Positions 17,500 through 26,909 are shown, counted from the first letter of the stretch. The stretch: 64,000 nt of DNA from an uncultured Polaribacter sp. (GCF_947497125.1 NZ_CANMFI010000001.1:434001-498000), one strand, 5' to 3'. Numbers and translations: made by a program. Notes: generated by a model not told the origin, from the sequence alone.

Positions 17500-19335
17500 A
17501 TGTCAACATTTTTAGAATTAGGTTTAAAAGAACCTATCAACAGAGCATTAACAGATTTAGGGTATGAAAAACCAACTGTTATTCAAGAAAAAGCAATTCC
17601 GCAAATTATTTCATCTACAGACGATTTAAAAGCTTTTGCACAAACAGGTACCGGTAAAACTGCTGCCTTTAGTTTACCAATCTTAGAATTGATAGACGAA
17701 AGCAACAGCAATGTACAAGCAATTATTTTATCTCCAACAAGAGAATTAGCAGTACAGATTGGTAAAAACATCGAAGACTTTTGTAAATATTTAAAAAACA
17801 TAAAAGTTACTACAGTTTATGGTGGTGCTAATATGGATACACAAATTAGATCTCTAAAAAGAGGTTCTCAAATTGTTGTTGGTACACCAGGTAGAACGGT
17901 AGATTTAATAAATAGAAGAGCTTTAAAATTAGGAAACGTTCAATGGCTAGTTTTAGACGAAGCTGATGAAATGTTAAACATGGGTTTTAAAGACGAATTA
18001 GATGCTGTTTTAGAAGCTACACCAAATACAAAACAAACCTTGTTATTTTCTGCAACTTTTCCTAGAGAAGTAGAAGCAATTGCAAGAAACTACATGACAA
18101 ACCCTGTAGAAGTAGCTTCTGGTGAAAAAAATTCTGGTTCAGAAAACGTAACACATGAATACTATTCTGTTACAGAAAGAACACGTTATCCTGCCTTAAA
18201 AAGAATTGCAGATTTAAATCCAGATATTTATGCAATTATCTTTTGTAGAACTCGAAGAGAAACACAAGAAGTAGCAGACAACTTAATTAGAGATGGTTAT
18301 AGCGCAGACTCTTTACACGGAGATTTATCTCAAGGACAAAGAGATTCTGTAATGGGTAAATTTCGTAAAAAGACCATTAAAATTTTAGTTGCTACAGATG
18401 TTGCAGCAAGAGGATTGGACGTAAACGAATTAACACACGTACTTAACCATAAATTACCAGATCAAATAGAAAACTACACACACAGAAGTGGTAGAACTGG
18501 TAGAGCTGGCAACAAAGGTATTTCTATTGTTTTAGTAAACGGAAAAGAAAAAGGAAAGCTAAGACAGATAGAAAGAATAATTAAAAAGAAATTTATAGAA
18601 GGTAAAGTACCTTCTGGTAAAGAAATTGTACAAAATCAATTAATGAATTTAATTGATAAGGTTCAAAATACGGAAGTAAACGAATCTGAAATGTCTGAAT
18701 TTTTACCTAATATCTATGAAAAATTAGAATCTTTAGACAGAGAAGAATTAATAAAGAAATTTGTTTCTCTTGAGTTTAATACCATGTTAAAGTATTATGA
18801 AAACTCTAAAGATTTAAACGATTTATCTTCTAGAGATAATTCTCGTGCCAGATCTACTGATGAAAATATGACACGTTTCTTTATCAATATTGGTAGAAAA
18901 GATAACTTAAACCCTGGTAAATTAATCGGTTTAATTAACGAGCAAAATATTGGAGATAAAATAGAAATTGGTGCAATTGACATTTTAGACACATTCTCTT
19001 TCTTTGAAATCGATAAAAATTACGAAGACAAAACATTAGAAGCATTTTTAGAAAATCAACCAGATTTTGATGGTCGTTCTGTAAATGTAGAAATTACCAA
19101 AAAAGAAAGATCTGGCGGCGGCGGAAGACGTGGCGGAAGAAAACCCTTTGGTAAAAAAGATGGCGGATTTGGACGCAGAAGAAGCGCAGAAGGTTCATCA
19201 TCTAGAAGAAGTGATTCTGGTGGCGGAAGAAGATCTGAAAGACGTTCTTCTGACAGACCAGATAGAGCTAGCAGAAGTTCTGGTGGAGAAAGAAAGTCTT
19301 CTGGTGGTTTTGGTAGAAAACGTAGAGAAAACTAA
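17500..19335 (+). CDS. DEAD-box ATP-dependent RNA helicase with RGG-like tail (CsdA/DeaD type)
   Basis: 611 residues. The RecA cores show AQTGTGKT (47-54, motif I), PTRELA, TPGR, DEAD (153-156, motif II), SAT (motif III), ARGLD and HRSGRTGRAG (motif VI). Residues of about 465-540 form a DbpA-type RNA-binding domain (MTRFFINIGRKDNLNPGKLIGLI). The last 65 residues are Gly/Arg/Ser-rich (RSGGGGRRGGRK, then repeated SSGG and RRS units), an unstructured RNA-binding tail. Likely roles are ribosome assembly and mRNA unwinding in the cold. Followed by a strong terminator. The Q motif lies at residues of about 5-30, so the start is right. Confidence 0.93.
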   Translation: MSTFLELGLKEPINRALTDLGYEKPTVIQEKAIPQIISSTDDLKAFAQTGTGKTAAFSLPILELIDESNSNVQAIILSPTRELAVQIGKNIEDFCKYLKNIKVTTVYGGANMDTQIRSLKRGSQIVVGTPGRTVDLINRRALKLGNVQWLVLDEADEMLNMGFKDELDAVLEATPNTKQTLLFSATFPREVEAIARNYMTNPVEVASGEKNSGSENVTHEYYSVTERTRYPALKRIADLNPDIYAIIFCRTRRETQEVADNLIRDGYSADSLHGDLSQGQRDSVMGKFRKKTIKILVATDVAARGLDVNELTHVLNHKLPDQIENYTHRSGRTGRAGNKGISIVLVNGKEKGKLRQIERIIKKKFIEGKVPSGKEIVQNQLMNLIDKVQNTEVNESEMSEFLPNIYEKLESLDREELIKKFVSLEFNTMLKYYENSKDLNDLSSRDNSRARSTDENMTRFFINIGRKDNLNPGKLIGLINEQNIGDKIEIGAIDILDTFSFFEIDKNYEDKTLEAFLENQPDFDGRSVNVEITKKERSGGGGRRGGRKPFGKKDGGFGRRRSAEGSSSRRSDSGGGRRSERRSSDRPDRASRSSGGERKSSGGFGRKRREN

Positions 19336-19355
19336 TAAAGACTTAATTATATTAC

Positions 19356-19386
19356 AACCTCATCAATATTTTGATGAGGTTTTTTT
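19356..19386 (+). terminator. Terminator of the DEAD-box helicase gene
   Basis: Perfect 11-bp stem AACCTCATCAA (19356-19366) / TTGATGAGGTT (19371-19381), loop TATT, then T-tract to 19386. Confidence 0.9.
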
Positions 19387-19415
19387 ATGAGTAATATTAT
19401 CAAAAAAATTAAACC

Positions 19416-19450
19416 AAAAAAAAACCGAACAGTACATGTTCGGCTTTTTT
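19416..19450 (-). terminator. Terminator of the alpha-oxoamine synthase gene
   Basis: Stem CCGAACA (19425-19431) / TGTTCGG (19437-19443), loop of five. Read on the minus strand it is followed by a tract of U opposite the A run at 19416-19424. Confidence 0.85.
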
Positions 19451-19468
19451 AAAATAGTTATCAAAATA

Positions 19469-20716
19469 CTACATCATTGCAGCTGCCATTTTTTTATAAA
19501 CCCCATCTTCTAATAAAGTTCTAATCGCAGAAAATGCTGTAATAGTTTCATCTATATCTTCTTGTGTATGTGTTGCCGTAGGTATTAATCGTAAAATAAT
19601 TAACCCTTTTGGTATTACTGGATACACTACGATAGAACAAAATATACCATGATTTTCTCTTAAATCGTTTACCATTGCCATTGCCTCTGGTATGTCTCCT
19701 TTTAAAAACACAGGAGTTATACACGTTTCTGTAGTTCCTAAATCAAAACCAGCATTGCGCAAACCAGATTGTAGTGCATTTGTATTTGCCCATAATTTTT
19801 CTTTTAATTCTGGCATTGTACGCAACATATCTAAACGTTTTAAGGCTCCTTTTACCATTGCCATTGGCAAAGATTTTGCAAAAGTTTGAGAACGCATGTT
19901 GTATTGCAAATACTGAATTACATCTTTATTACCTGCTAAAAAAGCACCAATACCTGCCATTGACTTTGCAAAAGTGGCAAAATATACATCAATTTCTGCT
20001 TGAACACCTTGTTCGAAACCTGTACCTCTACCTCCTTCTCCTAGAGTACCAAATCCGTGCGCATCATCAACTAATAATCTAAAGTTATATTCTTCTTTAA
20101 AAGCTACTATTTCTTTTAACCTACCTTGCTCTCCTCGCATTCCAAAAACCCCTTCAGAAATTACTAAAATTCCTCCGCCAGTTTTCTCTGCCATTTTTTT
20201 AGCACGCTTAATGTTTTTCTCAAAACTCTCCATATCATTATGACGATAAACAAAACGTTTACCTGCGTGTAAACGAACACCATCAATAATACAAGCGTGG
20301 GTATCCATATCATAAACAATAATATCATTTTTAGTAACTAGGGCGTCTATGGCAGACATGATCCCTTGATAACCAAAATTTAATAAATATGCCTTTTCTT
20401 TATCTACAAACTCGGCACATTCTTTCTCTAATTGCTCATGAAAAGGCGTATGACCAGACATCATTCTTGCTCCCATTGGGTAAGCCATTCCGTGCTCTGC
20501 AGCAGCTTCTCCATCAACTTTTAATACCTCTGGATGATTGGCTAAACCTAAGTAATCATTTATACTCCAAGTAACTACTTTTTTTCCGTTAAAAGACATT
20601 CTATTAGAAATTGGCCCTTCTAACTTAGGAAAAACATAGTATCCTTCTGCTTGTTGTGCCCATTTTCCTAAAGGTCCTTTATCTTTTATTATTCTTTCAA
20701 ATAAATCTGTGGTCAT
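19469..20716 (-). CDS. Alpha-oxoamine synthase, serine palmitoyltransferase-like (candidate sphingolipid or sulfonolipid base synthase)
   Basis: 415-residue fold-type I PLP enzyme. Seen: NDYLGLANHPEV, TH at 139-140 in the cofactor site, DDAHGFGTLG (217-227, PLP-binding aspartate) and the Schiff-base lysine K251 in TFAKSMAGIG. It condenses an amino acid with an acyl thioester with loss of CO2. The family includes serine palmitoyltransferase, 2-amino-3-ketobutyrate CoA ligase, KAS-type enzymes of haem and biotin synthesis, and the cysteate acyltransferases that make capnine in Flavobacterium and Alistipes. MSGHTPFHEQLEKE resembles SPT-type members rather than Kbl, but I cannot fix the substrate. 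The neighbour upstream is a cysteine-synthase-like enzyme, which fits a cysteate-derived sulfonolipid. Confidence 0.75.
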   Translation of the reverse strand: MTTDLFERIIKDKGPLGKWAQQAEGYYVFPKLEGPISNRMSFNGKKVVTWSINDYLGLANHPEVLKVDGEAAAEHGMAYPMGARMMSGHTPFHEQLEKECAEFVDKEKAYLLNFGYQGIMSAIDALVTKNDIIVYDMDTHACIIDGVRLHAGKRFVYRHNDMESFEKNIKRAKKMAEKTGGGILVISEGVFGMRGEQGRLKEIVAFKEEYNFRLLVDDAHGFGTLGEGGRGTGFEQGVQAEIDVYFATFAKSMAGIGAFLAGNKDVIQYLQYNMRSQTFAKSLPMAMVKGALKRLDMLRTMPELKEKLWANTNALQSGLRNAGFDLGTTETCITPVFLKGDIPEAMAMVNDLRENHGIFCSIVVYPVIPKGLIILRLIPTATHTQEDIDETITAFSAIRTLLEDGVYKKMAAAMM

Positions 20717-20743
20717 GTTGTAATTTTTTATTTTTAAGTACTA

Positions 20744-20775
20744 CAAATAAACCGCTTTTTTTGCAGTTTATCAAA
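20744..20775 (-). promoter_or_regulatory. Candidate promoter of the alpha-oxoamine synthase gene
   Basis: On the minus strand TTTG (20775-20772), a 20-base spacer and TTTATTTG (20751-20744), one base off TAnnTTTG. It would start transcription about 20-25 bases before the ATG, in the 80-base gap after the cysteine-synthase-like gene. Confidence 0.5.
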
Positions 20776-20796
20776 TTGTAAAGTAAGGAATTGTTT

Positions 20797-21792
20797 CTAT
20801 AGAAAGTCGTTTTCTTTCATCCAATCATCACTATATATTTTATTCATATATCGAGAACCATGATCGGCAAAAATTAATACTACAAAGCTGTCTTCAGAAA
20901 ACATATCTTTTGCAGCATATTGTTTGGTTGCCTGCATAACAGCACCACTTGTATAACCAGGGAATATGCCCTCTTTTTTAACAATATTTCTAGCTTCTAG
21001 AGCTGCGTCTTTATCTGACACTTTTTCATAAATATCAATCACATCAAAATCGGTAGCTGTTGGTATTAAATTTTTACCTAACCCTTCAATTTTGTAGGGT
21101 TTTACCTCGTTTAAATCTAATTTTTTAGTTTCGTGATATTTCTTTAGTACAGAGCCAATTGCATCAACACCTAAAATTTTAATATCTGGGTTTTGTTCTT
21201 TTAAATATTTACCTGTGCCAGAAATGGTACCTCCTGTTCCGCTTGCTACTACTAAATGAGTTATTTTACCAGCTGTTTGTTTCCAAATTTCTGGCCCCGT
21301 TGTCTTATAATGTGCTTCAATATTTAACTCATTAAAATACTGATTAATATACACCGAATTTTTTGTTTTTTTATGAATAGCCTTTGCTACTTCATAATAA
21401 GATCTTGGGTCTTCTGGTTTTACGTTTGCAGGACAAACATGCACCTCTGCTCCCATTGATTTTAATAAGTTTATTTTATCTTTAGAAGACTTATCACTAA
21501 CTGCTAAAATACATTTATAGCCTTTAACAATACTTATCATAGCCAAACTAAAACCAGTATTACCAGAGGTTGTTTCTATAATAGTAGCGCCTTTTTTAAG
21601 GATTCCTTTTTTTTCTGCGTCTTGTACAATATGAAGTGCAATTCTATCTTTAGCGGAATGTCCTGGGTTAAAAGCCTCAAATTTTGCATAGTAGTTACCT
21701 GGTAATTTTTTGGTAATTTTTTGCAACTTAATCAAAGGGGTTTCTCCTACTAGTTCTAAAATCGAATTGGTAATTCCGTTGTTTCTCGTCAT
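20797..21792 (-). CDS. PLP-dependent cysteine synthase family protein (possible cysteate synthase)
   Basis: 331-residue fold-type II PLP enzyme of the OASS/CBS group. The Schiff-base lysine is K48 in NPGHSAKDR, the cofactor-phosphate loop is [12 protein letters not shown], and the substrate loop is TSGNTG (75-80). Plain cysteine synthase normally reads NPxxSVKDR and EPTSGNTG; here it is HSAKDR and ETTSGNTG, and the C-terminus is long ([20 protein letters not shown], as in CBS-type enzymes). It should make a sulfur amino acid from O-acetyl- or O-phosphoserine or similar. Next to an SPT-like synthase on the same strand, so cysteate formation for sulfonolipids is a testable guess; ordinary cysteine synthesis is the alternative. 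Confidence 0.75.
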   Translation of the reverse strand: MTRNNGITNSILELVGETPLIKLQKITKKLPGNYYAKFEAFNPGHSAKDRIALHIVQDAEKKGILKKGATIIETTSGNTGFSLAMISIVKGYKCILAVSDKSSKDKINLLKSMGAEVHVCPANVKPEDPRSYYEVAKAIHKKTKNSVYINQYFNELNIEAHYKTTGPEIWKQTAGKITHLVVASGTGGTISGTGKYLKEQNPDIKILGVDAIGSVLKKYHETKKLDLNEVKPYKIEGLGKNLIPTATDFDVIDIYEKVSDKDAALEARNIVKKEGIFPGYTSGAVMQATKQYAAKDMFSEDSFVVLIFADHGSRYMNKIYSDDWMKENDFL

Positions 21793-21805
21793 CTTTTATT
21801 TTCAT

Positions 21806-21847
21806 AAAAAAACCTCACAGAATTATAAAACCTGTGAGGTTTTTTCT
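21806..21847 (-). terminator. Intrinsic terminator upstream of the cysteine-synthase-like gene
   Basis: 10-bp stem AACCTCACAG (21811-21820) / CTGTGAGGTT (21832-21841) with A/T flanks; on the minus strand it is followed by a U-tract. It ends transcripts from the S9 peptidase gene. A minus-strand -7 box TACTTTTG (21866-21859) lies just upstream of it, so it may also act within the next gene's leader. Confidence 0.8.
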
Positions 21848-21908
21848 TTAACCTTGTGCAAAAGTACGTTTTATCTTTAAATTTTAAAATTGATTTTAAA
21901 ACTTAATT

Positions 21909-24017
21909 TTAAAGGGGAATTAATTTATCTTCTAAAGCTAAAAGAAAGGTATACATTTTTGCAGTTTCTTTTAATGCATCAAACCTACCAGAGGCACCAC
22001 CATGCCCTGCCTCCATATTAGTATCTAATAGCAATAAATTAGTATCAGTTTTTAAATCTCTTAATTTAGCAACCCATTTTGCAGGTTCCCAATATTGAAC
22101 TTGAGAATCATGAAAACCAGTAGTAACTAATATATTCGGATAATCTTGTGCAGCTACTTGATCATACGGAGAATACGATTTTATATAATTATAATACGCT
22201 TCATCATTTGGGTTCCCCCACTCGTCATACTCACCTGTTGTTAAAGGAATGCTATCATCTAACATGGTAGAAACAACATCTACAAAAGGCACCGAAGCTA
22301 TAATACCATTATACAACTCAGGGTTTGTATTTACAATTACCCCCATTAATAATCCACCTGCAGAACCACCCATAGCATATAAGTTTTCGGGTGATGTATA
22401 GTTGTTTTCAATCAAAAATTTAGAGCAATCAACAAAGTCGTTAAAAGTATTTTTTTTCTGTAACATTTTTCCGTCTTCATACCATTGTCTTCCCAAATAT
22501 TCGCTACCTCTAATGTGTGCAACGGCATACACAAAACCTCTATCTAACAAACTTAATCTAGTTGAAGAAAAATTATCTGGTATTGTATGCCCATAAGAAC
22601 CATAAGCATATTGTAAAAGCGCCGTTTTAGAGTTTAAAGCAGTGTTTTTATGATATACTAATGATATTGCAACGCGTTTACCATCTCTTGCTGTAGCCCA
22701 AATACGCTTACTCTTATAATTCTCTTTATTAAATTTATCTCCTAAAATTAATTGTTCTTTTTTAATTTCTTTGGATTGATCAGCCATGTTAAAATCGATC
22801 ACAGAACTCGGCGTAGTAAACGAGTTATAAGAATATCTAATAATCTCAGTATCAAAATCTGGATTTGCATATACCCCAACAGAATACGTTTCTTCATTAA
22901 ATGGCAGGTAATAATCTTCAGATAAATCCCATCTTTTAATACGTATTTTGTTTAAACCATCGGTACGTTCTTCTAAAACCAAGTATTCTTTAAATATTGA
23001 AAAATCTTCTAATAAAGTAGTTTCTCTATGCGGAATTACATCTACCCAATTCTCTTTTAAAGTATTGGTTATTGGCGTTTTCATTAACTTAAAGTTAACC
23101 GCTTTATCTTTATTTGTCAGTAAATAAAAATGATCATTAAAATGAGAAACACTGTACTCTAAATCTCTTTCTCTAGGTTGAATGATTGTAAATCTGCCAG
23201 TAGGATTGTTAGCATCTAAATACTGGGCCTCTGTAGAAACAGTGCTGTAAGAACCAATTATAAGGTATTTATCTGATTTAGATTTGGTTACATAAGTACC
23301 AAAAGTATCGTCTTTTTCATGAAACACCAATACATCTTCGGTTGTTAGTGTTCCTAAAACATGTCTATAAATTTTTACACTTCTTAAAGTAACAGGGTCT
23401 TTTTGGGTATAAAAAATAGTTTTATGATCATTTGCCCAAACAGAACCGCCTGTGGTGTTTTCTATAATGTCTTTATAAATTTCACCAGTTTCAATATTTT
23501 TAATGCGTAAGGTATATTGCCTTCTACTAACTGTATCGGTTGCAAAAACCATTAGCTTATTGTCTAGAGAAATATTTAAGCCGCCTAATTGATAATAATC
23601 AAAACCAGCAGCCATTTCATTTACGTCAAAAAGTATTTCTTCTTCAGCGTCTAAATGCTCTTTTCTTCTACTATAAATTGGGTATTGTTTTCCTTTTTCA
23701 TACCGTGTACTATAGTAATAACCATTGTCTTTGTAGGGTACAGAAGAATCATCTTCTTTAATTCTGCCTTTCATCTCTTCAAACAATGCTTCTTGAAAAG
23801 GAAGGGTGTTTTTAGTAACTTTTTTATAGTATGAATTTTCTGCTTCTAAATAATCTACTACACTTTGGGTGTGTGCATCTTTTACCTCATCATTTTTTTG
23901 AGAATCAGATAAACGCATCCAAAAATAATCATCTACCCTAGTGTCTCCATGTTTTTCTAATTTTGTAGGCTTTTTTGCTGCTACAGGTATTATTGCATCG
24001 GTACTTTTCATCATCAT
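21909..24017 (-). CDS. S9 family oligopeptidase (oligopeptidase B-like)
   Basis: 702 residues. The N-terminal beta-propeller domain starts PVAAKKPTKLEKHGDTRVDDYFWMRL, and the C-terminal alpha/beta-hydrolase domain carries the serine elbow GGSAGG, the catalytic aspartate near GFHDSQVQYWEP and histidine in EAGHGGASGR, the oligopeptidase B arrangement. It cleaves peptides after basic residues in the cytoplasm. The open frame extends to a TTG at 24038, but a -7 box TACATTTG (24043-24036) covers it, so I take the ATG at 24017 (MMMKSTD); the next two codons are also ATG. No signal peptide is visible. An upstream terminator at 24092 separates it from rocD. Confidence 0.9.
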   Translation of the reverse strand: MMMKSTDAIIPVAAKKPTKLEKHGDTRVDDYFWMRLSDSQKNDEVKDAHTQSVVDYLEAENSYYKKVTKNTLPFQEALFEEMKGRIKEDDSSVPYKDNGYYYSTRYEKGKQYPIYSRRKEHLDAEEEILFDVNEMAAGFDYYQLGGLNISLDNKLMVFATDTVSRRQYTLRIKNIETGEIYKDIIENTTGGSVWANDHKTIFYTQKDPVTLRSVKIYRHVLGTLTTEDVLVFHEKDDTFGTYVTKSKSDKYLIIGSYSTVSTEAQYLDANNPTGRFTIIQPRERDLEYSVSHFNDHFYLLTNKDKAVNFKLMKTPITNTLKENWVDVIPHRETTLLEDFSIFKEYLVLEERTDGLNKIRIKRWDLSEDYYLPFNEETYSVGVYANPDFDTEIIRYSYNSFTTPSSVIDFNMADQSKEIKKEQLILGDKFNKENYKSKRIWATARDGKRVAISLVYHKNTALNSKTALLQYAYGSYGHTIPDNFSSTRLSLLDRGFVYAVAHIRGSEYLGRQWYEDGKMLQKKNTFNDFVDCSKFLIENNYTSPENLYAMGGSAGGLLMGVIVNTNPELYNGIIASVPFVDVVSTMLDDSIPLTTGEYDEWGNPNDEAYYNYIKSYSPYDQVAAQDYPNILVTTGFHDSQVQYWEPAKWVAKLRDLKTDTNLLLLDTNMEAGHGGASGRFDALKETAKMYTFLLALEDKLIPL

Positions 24018-24091
24018 TATATTTAAAAACGCTTGCAAATGTAAGACTTAAAAGGAAGAAAGGAACAGATATTCTTTTCATTTTTTAAAAT

Positions 24092-24133
24092 AAAAAAAAG
24101 CCAGAAAACAAGTATTTAGATAGTTGTTTTCTG
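24092..24133 (-). terminator. Terminator of rocD
   Basis: 10-bp stem CAGAAAACAA (24102-24111) / TTGTTTTCTG (24124-24133), 12-base loop, followed on the minus strand by a run of eight U opposite A8 (24092-24099). Confidence 0.85.
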
Positions 24134-24157
24134 ACTTAAAAGTAACTTAAATTCTAA

Positions 24158-25435
24158 TTATTTAAAATTAGTAATGGTATTTTTTATTATAGATATACAA
24201 TCCATTAACTGCTCTTTATTCATTACTAAAGGCGGTGCAAAACGAATGATATTTCCGTGAGTAGGTTTTGCAAGCAAACCATTGTCTCTTAATTTCATAC
24301 AAATATCCCAAGCAGTAGAGCTATCTTCTGTATCATTAATTAAAATGGCGTTTAACAAGCCTTTTCCTCTAACAGATTTTACTAAAGGGTTGGTTTTGGC
24401 AAATTCAGACAACTCTTCTCTAAAAATGACTCCTAAAGCATCGGCATTAATCGCTAATTTTTCATCTGCAACTACTTCTAAAGCTGCAATAGCAACAGCG
24501 GCAGCAACAGGATTACCACCAAATGTAGAACCATGATTACCTGGTTCAATCACATTCATAATAGCATCATTTGCTAACACTGCAGAAACAGGATATGCTC
24601 CTCCGCTTAAAGCTTTCCCTAAAATTAGAATATCTGCTTTTACTTCTGGTGTACCAGAACAGTTTTTATCAGCACAACTACAATTACCACAAGTAGCTAA
24701 TAAACGCCCCGTTCTTGCAATACCCGTCTGCACTTCATCGGCAATAAACAATACATTGTGCTCTTTACACATTTTTTTTGCTGCCGCTAAATATCCTTCA
24801 GAAGGAACAAATACGCCAGCTTCTCCTTGTATTGGTTCTACTAAAAAGGCAGCAATATTATTACTGCTTTCTAATGCTTCTTGTAATTGTTGTAAGTTAT
24901 CGTATTCTATTTTTAAAAATCCTTTTGTGTAAGGACCAAAGTTTTTTCTTGCAACTGGGTCGTTAGAAAAAGAAATAATAGTAGTAGTTCTACCATGAAA
25001 ATTATTTTCACAGACAATAATTTCTGCTTTATTTTCAGGTATTCCTTTTACTTCATAAGCCCATTTTCTGGCAATTTTTAAAGCTGTTTCTACAGCTTCT
25101 GCACCAGTATTCATTGGCAACAATTTATCAAAACCAAAAAGTTCTGTTGCAAATTTTTCATATTTACCTAACATGTCATTATAAAATGCTCTTGATGTTA
25201 GGGTTAATGTTTTTGCTTGATGCACCATGGCATCTACAATTTTAGGATGACAGTGCCCTTGGTTTACTGCAGAATAAGCAGATAAAAAATCGTAATACTT
25301 TTTTCCTTCTGCATCCCAAACATGCACCCCTTCTCCTCTACTTAATACTACAGGTAACGGATGATAGTTGTGTGCACCATACTTGTTCTCTAATTCGATT
25401 GCTTCTTTTGAAGTTAATTGGTCTAAAACAGCCAT
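24158..25435 (-). CDS. rocD: Ornithine--oxo-acid aminotransferase
   Basis: 425-residue class III aminotransferase that converts ornithine and 2-oxoglutarate into glutamate semialdehyde and glutamate. Seen: [19 protein letters not shown] start, [20 protein letters not shown] (PLP phosphate), [20 protein letters not shown] (PLP aspartate) and K274 in [11 protein letters not shown]. Unusual: a cysteine-rich insertion after ARTGRLLA, C249-x2-C252-x-C254-x4-C259, which could bind a metal or form disulfides; typical ornithine aminotransferases lack it. Monocistronic with its own terminator. The name rests on overall similarity to OAT; other class III enzymes such as acetylornithine aminotransferase are less likely because of the N-terminal signature. 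Confidence 0.88.
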   Translation of the reverse strand: MAVLDQLTSKEAIELENKYGAHNYHPLPVVLSRGEGVHVWDAEGKKYYDFLSAYSAVNQGHCHPKIVDAMVHQAKTLTLTSRAFYNDMLGKYEKFATELFGFDKLLPMNTGAEAVETALKIARKWAYEVKGIPENKAEIIVCENNFHGRTTTIISFSNDPVARKNFGPYTKGFLKIEYDNLQQLQEALESSNNIAAFLVEPIQGEAGVFVPSEGYLAAAKKMCKEHNVLFIADEVQTGIARTGRLLATCGNCSCADKNCSGTPEVKADILILGKALSGGAYPVSAVLANDAIMNVIEPGNHGSTFGGNPVAAAVAIAALEVVADEKLAINADALGVIFREELSEFAKTNPLVKSVRGKGLLNAILINDTEDSSTAWDICMKLRDNGLLAKPTHGNIIRFAPPLVMNKEQLMDCISIIKNTITNFK

Positions 25436-25629
25436 TTTTAATAATTATTAAATTTATAAAATAACCATTCCTGTTCTACCTTTATCCTTTCAGAAAGTTC
25501 TGAAAATTCAGCGTGGGAAAGAAATCATCCCTAAAAAGTATGGCAATTTAGTAAATATTAGTGACTAACTGAACATTTTGTGTCTAAAAATAAAATGAAC
25601 TTTGTTATAACAACTAAAACAATTATTTA

Positions 25630-26115
25630 ATGAAAAAAACTTTATTTATTCTCTTATTTGCAAGTGTATTTATTGGGTGTAAATCCACCTCTAGTGTAAA
25701 TACAAAATTAGATAACAAAACCGAAAAAATGTTAAAAGGAGATTTTACAATTACTTCTGTAAACTTCCCAGGATCTAAATTTTTAAAAGTAAATTCTTTT
25801 AATTTAAGCGATTCTAAATGTTTTATTGGAAGCCAATGGAACTTCATTTCTAATAATAACAAAGGTGAAATGAAAATTAATAACCTAGATACAAACTGTA
25901 AAGATTTTAGCTCGCCAATAACTTGGTATGTTAATAAAGACGGAAATTTTGTTTTAAAAATAATTAACAATTACAAAGCTAAAGAGGTTAACTCTGGTTT
26001 TGTATTAAGTCTTAATAATGTAACTGAAACAAGTTTCGAACTAGTAGATAAAATTAATGTTTCTGGAGAAACAAAAAACATAACTTATTCATTTCAAAAA
26101 AAAATAACAAAATGA
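25630..26115 (+). CDS. Lipocalin-like lipoprotein
   Basis: 161 residues. Lipoprotein signal MKKTLFILLFASVFIGC, lipidated C17. A lipocalin-like region follows: LKGDFTITSVNFPG at the strand-A position, then QWNFISNNNKGEMKIN, and ITWYVNKDGNFVLKI. Ligand unknown. The stop overlaps the start of the OmpA-family gene by four bases (ATGA), so the two proteins are made from one transcript and probably act together in the outer membrane or periplasm. Confidence 0.65.
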   Translation: MKKTLFILLFASVFIGCKSTSSVNTKLDNKTEKMLKGDFTITSVNFPGSKFLKVNSFNLSDSKCFIGSQWNFISNNNKGEMKINNLDTNCKDFSSPITWYVNKDGNFVLKIINNYKAKEVNSGFVLSLNNVTETSFELVDKINVSGETKNITYSFQKKITK

Positions 26116-26807
26116 GAAAAACTATAATTTATAATTTATCAGTATTACTAATATCTGCAAGTATGTTTACATCTTGTAAAGCTATTCAAAAGACAAATAA
26201 TACTCAAAAAGGTGCCGGTATAGGTACCGCTGCAGGGGCAATTTTAGGTGCTGTAATTGGCAACAATGTTGGAAATAAAAAAAATTCTGAATTAGGAGCC
26301 ATTTTAGGTGGTGTTATTGGCGGTGTTGCTGGTGGTGTTATTGGAAACAAAATGGACAAACAAGCACGTGAATTAGAAATTGCTTTACCAGGTGCAGAAG
26401 TAGAAAGAGTTGGAGAAGGAATTATGTTAACCTTAGGAGAAAACTCTGTAAGGTTCGCAACAAATAAAGCGACACTATCTTCAACAGCCCAAGAAAATTT
26501 AGAGAAAATAATACCTGTGCTTAATGAGTATAAAAACACCGATATTATTATTTATGGATATACAGACAGTACAGGAAGAGTAGAGTATAACTTAACCCTT
26601 TCTGCACAAAGAGCTAGTTCTGTAAAAAAATATTTAACTGACAAAGGAATAGATGGTAATAGAATCAAAACCAAAGGCTTGGGTATTAATGATCCTATTG
26701 CTTCAAATGAAACAATAGAAGGTAGAAGCAAAAATAGACGTGTAGAATTTGCTATAATTGCAAATGAAGAAATGGTTAAAGAAGCTAAAAAAGAAATAGG
26801 CAAATAA
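26112..26807 (+). CDS. OmpA-family peptidoglycan-associated lipoprotein with glycine zipper
   Basis: 231 residues. Lipoprotein signal with SC at about residues 21-22. Residues of about 35-80 are a glycine-zipper region (GAGIGTAAGAILGAVIG, then GAILGGVIGGVAGGVIG), a membrane-associating or channel-like element. Residues of about 105-220 form an OmpA/MotB domain (FATNKATLSSTAQENLEKI, YGYTDSTGRVEYN, LSAQRASSVKKYL, GRSKNRRVEF), binding meso-diaminopimelate of peptidoglycan. The protein therefore ties the outer membrane to the cell wall. Overlaps the lipocalin-like gene by four bases. Ends before a clear terminator. Confidence 0.9.
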   Translation: MRKTIIYNLSVLLISASMFTSCKAIQKTNNTQKGAGIGTAAGAILGAVIGNNVGNKKNSELGAILGGVIGGVAGGVIGNKMDKQARELEIALPGAEVERVGEGIMLTLGENSVRFATNKATLSSTAQENLEKIIPVLNEYKNTDIIIYGYTDSTGRVEYNLTLSAQRASSVKKYLTDKGIDGNRIKTKGLGINDPIASNETIEGRSKNRRVEFAIIANEEMVKEAKKEIGK

Positions 26808-26828
26808 ATAAAATCTTTATTTGTAAAG

Positions 26829-26857
26829 AAAGACTACTCAAATGAGTAGTCTTTTTT
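26829..26857 (+). terminator. Terminator after the OmpA-family gene
   Basis: 10-bp stem AGACTACTCA (26831-26840) / TGAGTAGTCT (26843-26852) followed by T-tract to 26857. Confidence 0.85.
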
Positions 26858-26888
26858 GTTTTAACAAACCATATTTTTCCTAATTTTG
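26855..26888 (+). promoter_or_regulatory. Promoter of the rlmD operon
   Basis: TTTG (26855-26858), 22-base spacer, TAATTTTG (26881-26888): perfect matches to both Bacteroidetes boxes. The -33 element overlaps the T-tract of the preceding terminator. Transcription would begin near 26895, so the in-frame TTG at 26886 cannot be the start. Confidence 0.7.
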
Positions 26889-26909
26889 CAATCCATAAAC
26901 AAAATAAGA

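Noticed and set aside
21909..24038. S9 peptidase start at TTG 24038
   Set aside because: It overlaps a -7 box on the same strand; ATG 24017 follows it and begins a family-like N-terminus.
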